The notes under the pieces: generated by a model
Database searches by the model: none
Told to the model about the DNA's origin: nothing
The model's input: only the letters and a program-made list of their open reading frames with translations
In this document: piece after piece, positions 11,301 to 17,193 of the stretch
Position numbering within the stretch: the first letter of the stretch is position 1
Layout of the letters: each line of letters begins with the position of its first letter
Translations under genes and position numbers: made by a program
From: Microbacterium sp. Au-Mic1
GTDB lineage: Bacteria > Actinomycetota > Actinomycetes > Actinomycetales > Microbacteriaceae
NCBI RefSeq assembly: GCF_021341785.1
Contig: NZ_JAJTTF010000013.1
Location: 1-64,000, forward strand
Direction: 5' to 3'
DNA: 64,000 nucleotides

Positions 11301-11469
11301 TGGACGTCTTGGTGAGCCAGACGCCGCCGTCGTGCAGGTCGACCTCGGCGGTCGGGTTGCCCTCGTAGGCGAGGGCCATCCCGGTGACGGCGACGGCCGC
11401 GGCGGTGACGCCGGCAGCGGACGCGAGGGTCTTCGGTCGCATCCGCAACCACGCGAACGACTTCACCAC
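5383..11469 (-). CDS. Giant surface protein with Ig/cadherin-like repeats and FN3 domains
   Basis: 2028 aa, GTG start at 11469 after GGGGGAA (a second GTG follows at once). A basic N-tail (MVKSFAWLRMRPK) and one hydrophobic segment (about 15-35) look like a signal anchor. Residues about 40-370 form a beta-rich region with repeats resembling a propeller. From about 390 to 1400 comes a series of Ig-like repeats, each marked by a V-L-x-N-D-x-D-x-D-G motif: PVLDNDTDADGD, GVLNNDEDPAGG, PVLDNDKHAPGT, AVLTNDSDPDGD, PVLDNDEDPDGT, PVLENDVNPFPD. These are likely Ca-binding. Four or five fibronectin type III domains and a short Cys-containing end (GSGCVNGCRLM) follow. It is the first gene of the envelope operon. 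No sortase motif is visible, so it is probably held by the N-terminal membrane anchor. The function is unknown; adhesion or wall organisation is inferred. Confidence 0.88.
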   Translation of the reverse strand: MVKSFAWLRMRPKTLASAAGVTAAAVAVTGMALAYEGNPTAEVDLHDGGVWLTKTSSLMVGHFNNESRVLDGGLRTGGENYDVLQSGGTVLVDDRSASTLTSVDPARVVLSDAVLIPGGAKSALGGTTVAILDPKEGKLWVRAASSLSGFKPAGTKPSATLGAGADVTVGKDGTVYAVSAKDRSIVTVHVDGQGDPQPPSTEKIELAENAKPTITVVGTTPVVLDADAKTVFAAGHRTELSGSEVKNLDAAVLQQPSAENGSAVLATADALISVPLDGSAPSAQEAGGTGAPAAPVFLNGCTYGAWGGSAKFLRDCIGSGNDLKSSIEGAESSTTLVFRVNRDVVVLNDTASGAAWMATDNLQRVDNWQDIVPPEGDTEKQDETSDDQVETTLPKRTSENTPPIAHDDEFGVRPGRTTMLPVLDNDTDADGDVLVASLAQEQPALGDVQPINNGGALQIAVADDATGSASFQYQADDGRGGKATANVAVSVHDWSVNAAPKQKRTPGLLVEAGGAVSYNALPDWIDPDGDDVYLKDVEAAPGDEVDFTPDGQLTYRAVASLPGRKEIRIQVADAMGELTSGVIRLDIRPAGTTAPKTNADHYQTRAGEQVTVSPLRNDSSSGKEPLRLTRVDETPGAVITPNFGEGTFTFQAELPGTYYMQYLVSAGPNAVPGLVRVDVLDKSAEAAPPIAVRDVALLPSGGDVLVGVLNNDEDPAGGILVVQSVTVPPHSGVAVSVLNHETLRITDQGNLDQEVRIKYRISNGSKSADGDVIVIPIPAPAKLDPPTANDDTAVVRAGDVVTIPVLDNDKHAPGTTLHVAPKLIDPLVDPKFGEAFVSQDTVRFRAGDTPRTVYATYEAVDSNGQKAAGYITIQILPVDEKTNTAPRPHDLTVRALSGTSVRIAVPLDGLDAEGDSVELVGLDSAPKQGQVTEVGANFLTYQAFDKASGIDTFTYKVRDRLGKEATATVRVGIAPGANINQAPYAVKDSIVMRPGRTVAVAVLTNDSDPDGDTIGLVKNGIEVPPGVDGLKATVSGDRVLITAPNKPVQTSVQYTVADSKGATATAPVQITVAEDVPLVAPIARDDRIQASDVKGESLQVEVPVLDNDEDPDGTVDALKLGVSDPSAKVLPDRKIQVTVTEQRQLVQYSVTDQDDQTASAFIFVPALSELAPTLRSTKPVEVKSGETIDIPLSKYVAVAGGGEVRITEAGKVSAVNSNGSPLLKDEHTLVYTSKQGYFGDDALTFEVTDGTGPDDPKGRKSTLSLPITVLPPDNQPPAFTNAQVSVAPGEEAQKVDLAALTKDPDPGDAKKISYKITGQPENGIKASLDGSTLKVEADSSTPKGSGSTVQLSITDGKTDPVSGTVAVTVAASTRPLAVANEDTVPQADQGKAVTIPVLENDVNPFPDKPLKIRSVSVQTGDANASVQGDKIVVTPDGKFVGQVVATYRVQDATKDPDREVDGRIVVTVQGVPDAPGAPQVTSVQDRTVVLNWSPPSNNGAEISGYTVRATSGGSYTKPCTSTTCTLDGLTNNVEYTFAVTATNRVGEGKPSPTSAVARPDARPDTPNPPTLKFGDKSLDVSWTTPTTPGSPVSSYNLEISPAPPSGVATKTGVTGNSLKWDGLENGANYQVRVQAVNRAPEPSSWSGWSASEIPAGPPTAPGTPQAQSAPSVGSQSQMSVSWGKSEPNGDAVSSYELQVLRGGSLVNTVTVPGTQTSQTVVVDNSTSNYTFQVRGKNKAGSGAWSAVSNAQRAFGQPGAVTITSAKEGDNNIAVTYSLAGTNGAGDSEIHYEYSTGGGWNRNWDGTNVPAANNGTYTVSVRAYSVVGGQESQPGTAGSKGGLQPYGPVGTPGARAVNNGQSVTLSWSAPARNGRDVSIKINVDGNGWESAGDSGSRTVGNGYDQTHSIKVQAFDTAGQSSGIAADQAKTNSPPPPRVWVTQGAAAGSGCVNGCRLMVVNWQNLNIGNYTVTCHSSVDGQIGGNHTVNFNGSGSQQLSCWKGRDGVDVWVDIVGWGGGVDTEKSFWPKP

Positions 11470-11651
11470 GAATTCCCCCCGGATGCCTCACACAGCTGTC
11501 CCATGCGCATTTGCCAGGGGACTGTAAGAGTGTATGTCGCGATCCTGGGAGCCGCGATGGGGAGGAATCCCCATCCACCCTTCGATCGATTTCCCTGCGG
11601 ACGGGCCAGGAACCGGCCGTCCGCACAGGCCATGGCCGTACTCTCAGGAGC

Positions 11652-12206
11652 ATGTTCCTCGACCCCGTGCTGCGCCGTGTTGAGCCGCTGCTGCTGCGCG
11701 TGGACCGTCTCGCCGGCGGCCGCAACGCGCACGAGAAGATCGTCGAATCGGACCGCGACCACCACCGCACGGTCCGTGCGTTCCGCTGGGTGTTCTGGCT
11801 GCTCGCCGTGGAGCTGCTGATCGGCATCGCCGCGGTGGTCGTCGCCGTCGTCATCGCGGTGCAGGCCGGCTCGATCACCGCCGTGCCGTTCGCTGTGTGG
11901 ATGCGCGCGCTGATCGTGCTCGCGATGACGGTCACGCTCTTCTACTTCGCGTGGCGCGCGGCACTGGGGTGGCGCTGGGCGTATCAGCGGCTGCGGCTGT
12001 TCGCGCAGATCTTCCCCGTCATCACCCTCGTGATGGCCGCGATCCCCGGGTTGTATCCGGCGTGGATGGTGACCGAGCAGATCGTGTTCAGCCTCATCAT
12101 GATCGGTGTCGCCGACTTCCTCACCAGCGACCACATGCGCCAGGCGTTCCGCAAGCCGGATGCGGCAGCGGATCCCGGCTCCGCGCCAGCGGATCCGGCG
12201 TCCTGA
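11652..12206 (+). CDS. Small membrane protein, about four TM segments, unknown function
   Basis: 184 aa. I chose ATG 11652 because CAGGAG lies two bases upstream and the sequence before it is not protein-like. After MFLDPVLRRVEPLLLRVDRL and a charged stretch (KIVESDRDHHRTVRAFRW) come four hydrophobic segments, at about 50-75, 80-105, 115-140 and 140-165. A short Ala/Asp/Pro tail ends the protein. I do not recognise a family. It is divergent from the giant surface-protein operon, with a 182-bp gap holding both promoters, and convergent with tag (21-bp gap). No catalytic motif is visible. Confidence 0.75.
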   Translation: MFLDPVLRRVEPLLLRVDRLAGGRNAHEKIVESDRDHHRTVRAFRWVFWLLAVELLIGIAAVVVAVVIAVQAGSITAVPFAVWMRALIVLAMTVTLFYFAWRAALGWRWAYQRLRLFAQIFPVITLVMAAIPGLYPAWMVTEQIVFSLIMIGVADFLTSDHMRQAFRKPDAAADPGSAPADPAS

Positions 12207-12227
12207 CGCCGACAGCGCCCGCGGCTC

Positions 12228-12800
12228 TCACGCCGCGCGCCAGCACCCCTCGAGGTGGTCGTCGACCATGCCGGCGGACTGCATGAGCGCGTACATCGTC
12301 GTGGGGCCGACGAAGCGGAATCCCCGCTTGCGCAGAGCCTTGCTCATCGCCTCGGACTCGGCGGTCACCGCGGGGACCTCGGACATGGTCCGCGGGCGCG
12401 CACCGATGCCCGCCGCCGGGGCGAACGACCACATCAGCGCGTCGAGCTCGCCGTCGGCCATCTCCCGCACGAGCGCGGCGTTGCCGATCGTCGCCTCGAT
12501 CTTCGCGCGATTGCGGATGATGCCGGCGTCGGCCATGAGCCGGGCGATGTCGTCCTCGCCGAACTCCGCGACCACGTCGGGCTCGAAGCCCGCGAACACC
12601 TCGCGGAATCGCGGGCGCTTGCGCAGGATCGTGATCCAGCTCAATCCCGCCTGGAACCCCTCCAGCGCCATCTTCTCGAACAGCGCACGGTCGCCGTGCA
12701 GCGGCCGGCCCCACTCCTCGTCGTGGTAGCGACGGTACTCGGGATCGTCCCCCGCCCAGGCGCAGCGCGGACGGTCGTCATCGGCGAGGGGGATCGTCAT
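12228..12800 (-). CDS. tag: DNA-3-methyladenine glycosylase I
   Basis: 190 aa from MTIPLADDDRPRCAWAGDDP. The start is chosen by homology: family members begin with a short N-tail and the C-x-W segment. Landmarks include YHDEEWGRPLHGDRALFEKM, the GFQAGLSWITILRKR segment that shapes the base pocket, and FVGPTTMYALMQSAGMVDDH near the end, which carries part of the zinc site typical of Tag. Tag removes 3-methyladenine from alkylated DNA to start base excision repair. The length matches the family (about 185-195 aa). It lies 34 bp downstream of ribokinase on the same strand and may share its transcript, though the functions are unrelated. Confidence 0.95.
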   Translation of the reverse strand: MTIPLADDDRPRCAWAGDDPEYRRYHDEEWGRPLHGDRALFEKMALEGFQAGLSWITILRKRPRFREVFAGFEPDVVAEFGEDDIARLMADAGIIRNRAKIEATIGNAALVREMADGELDALMWSFAPAAGIGARPRTMSEVPAVTAESEAMSKALRKRGFRFVGPTTMYALMQSAGMVDDHLEGCWRAA

Positions 12801-12834
12801 GGATCCAGGGTAGGCGCGGGCGCCGACACCGGGC

Positions 12835-13677
12835 TCACTCGGCGGGCAGGTACTCCCCGAGCGCGGCGAGCAGCGGCTGCGACCGCGGATCCGCGACGGC
12901 GGCGGCACCCACCGCACAGGCCGCCGACAGGGCGCGCTGCGGAGCGATGCCGGAGGCGAGCCCGATCGTGAGGGCCGCGCAGAACGCGTCGCCGGCGCCG
13001 ACGCTGTTCACGACCGTGGTCTTCACGGCGGGCGCCGAAGCGACGAGCTCTCCGTGCTCGAACAGCTTCGCCCCCTCGCCGCCGTAGGTCACGGCGACCC
13101 TGCGGGCGGTACGCAGCACGGGCAGCAGCGCGTACTCCGTCTCGTTCACGATGATGAGGTCGGCACGCTCGACGACCGCGGCGGGCAGGTCGAACGCCGG
13201 CGCGGCGTTGACCGCCAGATACCCGGGCGCGGTCGCGGCGAGCGCGGCGACCACGTCCATCGAGATCTCCAGCTGCGCGAGCACCGCCTCGTCGGATCCG
13301 AACACGACGCCGTCCAGGCTCACCTCGCCGTTGGCGCCCTCGCACACGGCGATCTGGTTCTCGCCCTCCGCGTCCACGACGATGAGCGCGACGCCGGTGG
13401 GCTCCCCGCCGCGGCGCACCGCGTGCGTGTCGACGCCTGCGGCCGCGAGCTCGTCGATCATCCAGGATCCGTCGGCGTCGGAGCCGACAGCGCCGACCAT
13501 CCGCACCGCAGCGCCGAGGCGCGCGGCCGCGGCGGCCTGATTGGCGCCCTTGCCGCCGGCCTCGCGCGACAGCCGTCCGCCGCCGATCGTCTCGCCCGGC
13601 TCCGGCAGCCGGGTGGTGCGAGCAGTGAGATCGACGTTGATGCTGCCGACGACGGCGAGCGCGAGCGGTGCGGTCAT
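12835..13677 (-). CDS. rbsK: Ribokinase (PfkB family)
   Basis: 280 aa from MTAPLALAVVGSINVDLTAR. The start fits the family, in which a short tail precedes VGSINVD. PfkB signature 1 is present as GGKGANQAAAAARLG. Signature 2 carries the catalytic Asp: NSVGAGDAFCAALTIG. Ribokinase makes ribose 5-phosphate from ribose and ATP in the cytosol. It lies 40 bp after the GntR regulator on the same strand. A nucleoside hydrolase and a transporter stand divergently, so the ribose here probably comes from imported ribonucleosides. Another PfkB sugar or nucleoside kinase activity is possible, but the SINVDL/GGKGANQ pair favours ribokinase. Confidence 0.9.
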   Translation of the reverse strand: MTAPLALAVVGSINVDLTARTTRLPEPGETIGGGRLSREAGGKGANQAAAAARLGAAVRMVGAVGSDADGSWMIDELAAAGVDTHAVRRGGEPTGVALIVVDAEGENQIAVCEGANGEVSLDGVVFGSDEAVLAQLEISMDVVAALAATAPGYLAVNAAPAFDLPAAVVERADLIIVNETEYALLPVLRTARRVAVTYGGEGAKLFEHGELVASAPAVKTTVVNSVGAGDAFCAALTIGLASGIAPQRALSAACAVGAAAVADPRSQPLLAALGEYLPAE

Positions 13678-13717
13678 GAGGACTCCACTTCCTGAGGGGC
13701 GGGGACGAGGCAGTGCG

Positions 13718-14497
13718 TCACTGCGCGGTCTGCACGACCGAGAGGACGCCCGCCTTGACGGAGACGATGCACTTGGCGAGGTAGACGGGGAGGCCCCCCG
13801 AGGAGACGGTCTGGGTGAGGATGAGCACGGGGTCGCCCGGTTTGAGTCCGAGCAGCACACCGCGGGTGCGGCCGACGACGTTGACCGTGATCTCGCACAC
13901 GCCCGTCCCGAAGCCGACGCCGCGGGCCGCGAGCGCCGTCATGAGGCTCGTCGGGTCGCCGGTCGCCTCCTCGAGCACGGCCGCGATCTGCGGGCTCGCG
14001 TCGGTCAGGTAGCGTCCCGCGGGCAGGTGCTCCTGCAGGATGGCGATCGGCTCGCCGGCCCGCTCGATCACGCTCTCCCGGAACCAGGTGTTCGCGGCGT
14101 CGTCGAGACCCAGATGCCCCGACACGTAGTCCGTGGTGGGCTGCACGACGAACTCGAGCTGCCGGACGCCGACATCCTCGCCGCTCTCGGCGAGCGCCGC
14201 TTCGAGGGGGCGCAGCTCTTCGAGACCGACGGTGGGGAGATCCTCCGCGACGAAGCGCCCGATCCCGCGGCGGGTGAGGATCAGTCCGTCCTCCTCGAGC
14301 AGCATGAGCGCTTCGCGGACGACCGTGCGCGACACGCCCAGCGAGACGCCGAGCTCGGTCTCACGAGGCAACGCGGATCCCAGGGAGAAGACACCGGACC
14401 GGATCCCCTCAGCCAGGCGCGAGTAGACGGCCACCCGCAGGGGCTGACCCACGGGGGCGGTCAGCGGCCGGGCCAGGAACTGCTCGACATCCGTCAT
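13718..14497 (-). CDS. GntR-family (HutC/UTRA type) regulator of the nucleoside block
   Basis: 259 aa from MTDVEQFLARPLTAP. A winged helix-turn-helix occupies about residues 20-85, with the GntR landmarks LRVAVYSRLAEGIRSG, LPRETELGVSLGVSRTVVREAL and GLILTRRGIGRFV. A UTRA effector-binding domain follows, ending in a strand-rich portion (PVLILTQTVSSGGLPVYLAKCIV). UTRA regulators usually bind a sugar or nucleoside-derived ligand. It is divergent from the MFS/nucleoside hydrolase pair and upstream of ribokinase. A near-perfect 25-bp palindrome in the shared gap is its likely operator. I infer repression relieved by a nucleoside, ribose or ribose phosphate. Confidence 0.88.
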   Translation of the reverse strand: MTDVEQFLARPLTAPVGQPLRVAVYSRLAEGIRSGVFSLGSALPRETELGVSLGVSRTVVREALMLLEEDGLILTRRGIGRFVAEDLPTVGLEELRPLEAALAESGEDVGVRQLEFVVQPTTDYVSGHLGLDDAANTWFRESVIERAGEPIAILQEHLPAGRYLTDASPQIAAVLEEATGDPTSLMTALAARGVGFGTGVCEITVNVVGRTRGVLLGLKPGDPVLILTQTVSSGGLPVYLAKCIVSVKAGVLSVVQTAQ

Positions 14498-14578
14498 CGG
14501 GTCTCCTCCACCGCCTGCCGGGCCTCGTGATTCGGCCGCGCTCGCCGATCATTCAAGCACGGAAGCGATCATTTGCAG

Positions 14579-14603
14579 ATGTTCTACCTCAGAGGTATAA
14601 CAT
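14579..14603. promoter_or_regulatory. 25-bp palindromic operator, probably for the GntR regulator
   Basis: Left arm ATGTTCTACCTC, one central A, right arm GAGGTATAACAT. The 12-bp arms pair except at one position. It lies in the 154-bp divergent gap between the GntR gene and the MFS transporter, 82 bp before the first and 49 bp before the second, so one site could control both directions. GntR-family operators are usually shorter inverted repeats, so this length may mean two overlapping half-site pairs. Confidence 0.7.
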
Positions 14604-14615
14604 CATATAACCCGA

Positions 14616-14630
14616 GGGAGCGATGCTCCC
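14616..14630. promoter_or_regulatory. Small hairpin in the MFS transporter leader
   Basis: GGGAGC-GAT-GCTCCC is a perfect 6-bp stem with a 3-nt loop, sitting 21 bp before the GTG start and just upstream of the AAGGAG ribosome site. It could modulate translation or simply be part of the leader. Confidence 0.4.
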
Positions 14631-14651
14631 TTCCTTGACGAAGGAGTCACT

Positions 14652-16040
14652 GTGCAGCTCTCCCCCGCCCCCGCGGCGCTCGATCGCCCCGCGCCGATCC
14701 GCGGCGGCCGCTCCGTCCTGCTCGTGGCAACCCTGATCCTCACGGTCGTCGCCTTCCAGCTGAACTCGAGCATGATCAGCCCCGCCCTGCCCGACATCGC
14801 GAAGCAGCTGGGCGCCCCCATGGACGCGGTCTCGCAGGTCTCGTCGCTGTTCTTCCTCGCCGGAGCCGTCGGCGGCATCGTGCTCGCGCGCTGGAGCGAC
14901 TTCATCGGCCGCAAGCGCGCCCTGCTGATCGTGCTCGCCCTCATCGGGCTCGGCACGGTGCTCTGCCTCATCTCCCCGAACCTCCCCGTGCTGCTGCTGG
15001 GACGGGTGCTGCAGGGCGCGTCGAGCGCGGCGTTCCAGATCTCCTACGTGATCCTCGCCGAGACCCTGCCTGCTGCCGTGTTCCCGACCGTGCTCGGGAT
15101 CCTCACCGCGATCAACGGCGGCGTGGGCGGCGTGGACGGCTGGATCGGAGGCCTCCTGGCCGACGCGTACGGATTCCGCTCGCTGTTCGTCGTGATCCTC
15201 GCGGTCGCCGTGATCGCGATCGTGAGCGTGGCCCTCGCCGTGCCGCGCGACGGCGCACCCTCCTCGACCGGGCGCATGGACTGGTGGGGCGCCGCCGCGC
15301 TCTCGATCGGCCTGATCTGCCTCACCTACTTCGTGTCGACCGGATCCGGCCAGGGCTGGTTCGCCCCGCTCACTCTGCTCTTCCTCGCCGGTACGATCGT
15401 CGCGCTGGTCGCCTTCGTGGCCATCGAGAAACGCCGCCGCACGCCGCTCGTCGCCGTGCAGCACCTGCGTTCGCGCCAGGTGTGGCCGGTCATCGCCGTC
15501 ACCGTGCTCACCCTGTCGAGCGTGTTCGCCGTGATCAACTTCACGATCGTGATCCTCAGCCAGAACCAGGCGGTCGGCTACGGTCTCAACGCGTCGACCT
15601 CCGCCCTGCTCTACCTCACCCCGCCCGCGCTGATCGGCCTGGCCGCCGCCCCGCTGTCCGGCTGGCTCGCGGGCCGTTTCGGCTGGATCCGGATGCTGCG
15701 CCTCGGCCTCGTGCTCTCGATCGGGGCGCTCATCGTGGTCGCGCTGTTCCCGTTCAGCCCCTGGACCGTGTTCGCGATGTTCGCGGTGCTCGGCGTCGCG
15801 TACAACGGGGTCGTGCTCACGACCACGAACGGCCTCGGGGTGCTGCAGTCGCCGAGCGAGGCGCCCGCGATCCTGCCGAGCATGAACGGCACCGCCTTCG
15901 GCTTCGGCGCGAGCCTCGGCATCGCGATCGTCGCGCCGTTCGTCATGTCGGGTGACTTCGTCCTGGCACTCTGGATCTCGGTGGGGATCAGCGTGCTCGC
16001 GCTCGTCGCGAGCCTGTTCCTGATGCCCAAGACCGACTGA
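14652..16040 (+). CDS. MFS transporter, probable nucleoside importer
   Basis: 462 aa with a GTG start preceded by AAGGAG. It has 12-14 hydrophobic segments. The MFS motif A appears in the first cytoplasmic loop as LARWSDFIGRKRALLIV, and a DHA2-like stretch LLGRVLQGASSAAFQ follows. Members of this branch are often called drug/proton antiporters. Here the partner gene 64 bp downstream is a nucleoside hydrolase, and ribokinase with the GntR regulator lies across the divergent gap. I therefore infer uptake of nucleosides, although the fold alone cannot tell import from export. A GC-rich hairpin follows the stop. Confidence 0.85.
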   Translation: MQLSPAPAALDRPAPIRGGRSVLLVATLILTVVAFQLNSSMISPALPDIAKQLGAPMDAVSQVSSLFFLAGAVGGIVLARWSDFIGRKRALLIVLALIGLGTVLCLISPNLPVLLLGRVLQGASSAAFQISYVILAETLPAAVFPTVLGILTAINGGVGGVDGWIGGLLADAYGFRSLFVVILAVAVIAIVSVALAVPRDGAPSSTGRMDWWGAAALSIGLICLTYFVSTGSGQGWFAPLTLLFLAGTIVALVAFVAIEKRRRTPLVAVQHLRSRQVWPVIAVTVLTLSSVFAVINFTIVILSQNQAVGYGLNASTSALLYLTPPALIGLAAAPLSGWLAGRFGWIRMLRLGLVLSIGALIVVALFPFSPWTVFAMFAVLGVAYNGVVLTTTNGLGVLQSPSEAPAILPSMNGTAFGFGASLGIAIVAPFVMSGDFVLALWISVGISVLALVASLFLMPKTD

Positions 16041-16045
16041 CCGTC

Positions 16046-16067
16046 CCGCGGGCCGCACGGCCCGCGG
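16046..16067. terminator. GC-rich hairpin after the MFS gene
   Basis: CCGCGGGCC-GCAC-GGCCCGCGG is a perfect 9-bp stem with a 4-nt loop, followed by TTCCCC rather than a T-run. It lies between the MFS gene and the nucleoside hydrolase, so it may attenuate rather than end transcription. Confidence 0.5.
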
Positions 16068-16104
16068 TTCCCCGCCCCTGCGTCCGCATCCCGAGGAGGA
16101 TCCG

Positions 16105-17064
16105 ATGACCGACACCCCCGCCCCGCTGTACTTCGACTGCGACACGGGCATCGATGACTCGCTCGCTCTGGCGTACCTGCTGGCGTCGCCCGAGATCGTG
16201 CTCGCCGGGATCGGCACGGTCAGCGGCAACACCTCCTCGGCACAGGCCGCGCGCAACACGCTGGGCCTGCTCGCCCTCGCCGAGCGCGACGACGTGCCCG
16301 TCGCCGTCGGGCGCCACGACTTCCTCACCCACGGGTACGACGGCGGCGCACCGCACGTGCACGGCGACGACGGCGTGGGCGGGGTCGCGCTTCCCGAGCC
16401 CTCTCACGCGGTCGAGGACGGCACGGCGGCCGACCTGCTCATCCGGCTCTCGCACGAGCACGCCGGATCCCTGGAGGTGCTCGCGGTCGGACCGCTCACG
16501 AACCTCGCCGCCGCGCTCGAGCAGGATCCGACCCTCCCCTCCCGGGTGGCGCGGGTGACCCTCATGGGCGGGGCCGCGCTCGTACCGGGCAACATCACGG
16601 CGCTCGCCGAGGCCAACATCGGCAACGACCCCGAAGCGGCCGCCGCCGTGTTCGCCGCCGGCTGGCCGGTCGTGGTCGTGCCGCTGGACGTGACCATGGA
16701 GAACGTGTTCGAGGAGGCGCACCGCGACCTGCTGGCCGCGTCGGATTCCCCCGTGGCGCGTGCGGTCGCGGCGATGCTCGACTTCTACATGGAGTTCTAC
16801 CGCGCGACCTACGGCCGTCGCTGCAGCGCCCTGCACGATCCGCTCGCCGCGGCGATCGCGGTCGGCCGCGTGCTCCCGACAGTCGCGCCCGCGGTGCCCG
16901 CCCTGGTCGACACGACCGACGGCCCCGGGCGCGGACAGACGGTCTTCGACCTGCGCGGCCAGCGCCTCGGCGCCCGCGACCATGACGGCGCCACCGTGCG
17001 CGTGGTGCTCGGCACCGACGCGCCGCTCGCGGACCACCTGGCGCAGCGCGTCGCCGGGGCCTGA
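16105..17064 (+). CDS. Ribonucleoside hydrolase (IUNH family)
   Basis: 319 aa. The start follows GAGGAGGATCCG. The Ca-binding N-terminal motif is present as YFDCDTGIDDSLAL (usual form DxDxGxDD). Other family landmarks are TVSGNTSSAQAARN, VLAVGPLTNLAAAL and VTLMGGAALVPGNITALAEANIGNDPEAA. The late motif HDPLAAAIAV supplies the Asp that completes the Ca site. These enzymes split ribonucleosides into base and ribose. With ribokinase and the MFS transporter this gives a short nucleoside salvage path that feeds ribose 5-phosphate to central metabolism and free bases to the purine genes far downstream. Substrate preference (purine or pyrimidine) cannot be read from the sequence. Confidence 0.93.
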   Translation: MTDTPAPLYFDCDTGIDDSLALAYLLASPEIVLAGIGTVSGNTSSAQAARNTLGLLALAERDDVPVAVGRHDFLTHGYDGGAPHVHGDDGVGGVALPEPSHAVEDGTAADLLIRLSHEHAGSLEVLAVGPLTNLAAALEQDPTLPSRVARVTLMGGAALVPGNITALAEANIGNDPEAAAAVFAAGWPVVVVPLDVTMENVFEEAHRDLLAASDSPVARAVAAMLDFYMEFYRATYGRRCSALHDPLAAAIAVGRVLPTVAPAVPALVDTTDGPGRGQTVFDLRGQRLGARDHDGATVRVVLGTDAPLADHLAQRVAGA

Positions 17065-17070
17065 CGCGAA

Positions 17071-17184
17071 GGGGTCGATGAGCGACGACGCCGAAGGCGA
17101 CGGAGACGAAACGCGGTGCTCTCTCACAAGGGCACCGCGTTTCGTCTCGCTCCTCGCTGCGCTCAGTGCTCGCTCAACGACCCC
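17071..17184. repeat. Long palindromic intergenic element, copy 1
   Basis: A 114-bp inverted repeat. The outer arms GGGGTCGATGAGCGA and TCGCTCAACGACCCC differ at one position. The inner arms are perfect over 17 bp, GAGACGAAACGCGGTGC (17103-17119) and its complement (17132-17148), around a 12-nt loop. It fills the gap between the convergent nucleoside hydrolase and acyl-CoA oxidase genes and could act as a bidirectional terminator. Related copies lie at about 24532-24640 and 58950-59056. Confidence 0.85.
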
Positions 17185-17193
17185 GAGCGGGAG

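Noticed and set aside
5092..11820. A 2242-codon open frame on the plus strand, antisense to the giant surface protein
   Set aside because: It is His/Arg/Val-rich with no domain. Its length is a by-product of GC-rich third positions in the true minus-strand gene, which has a signal anchor and clear repeats.
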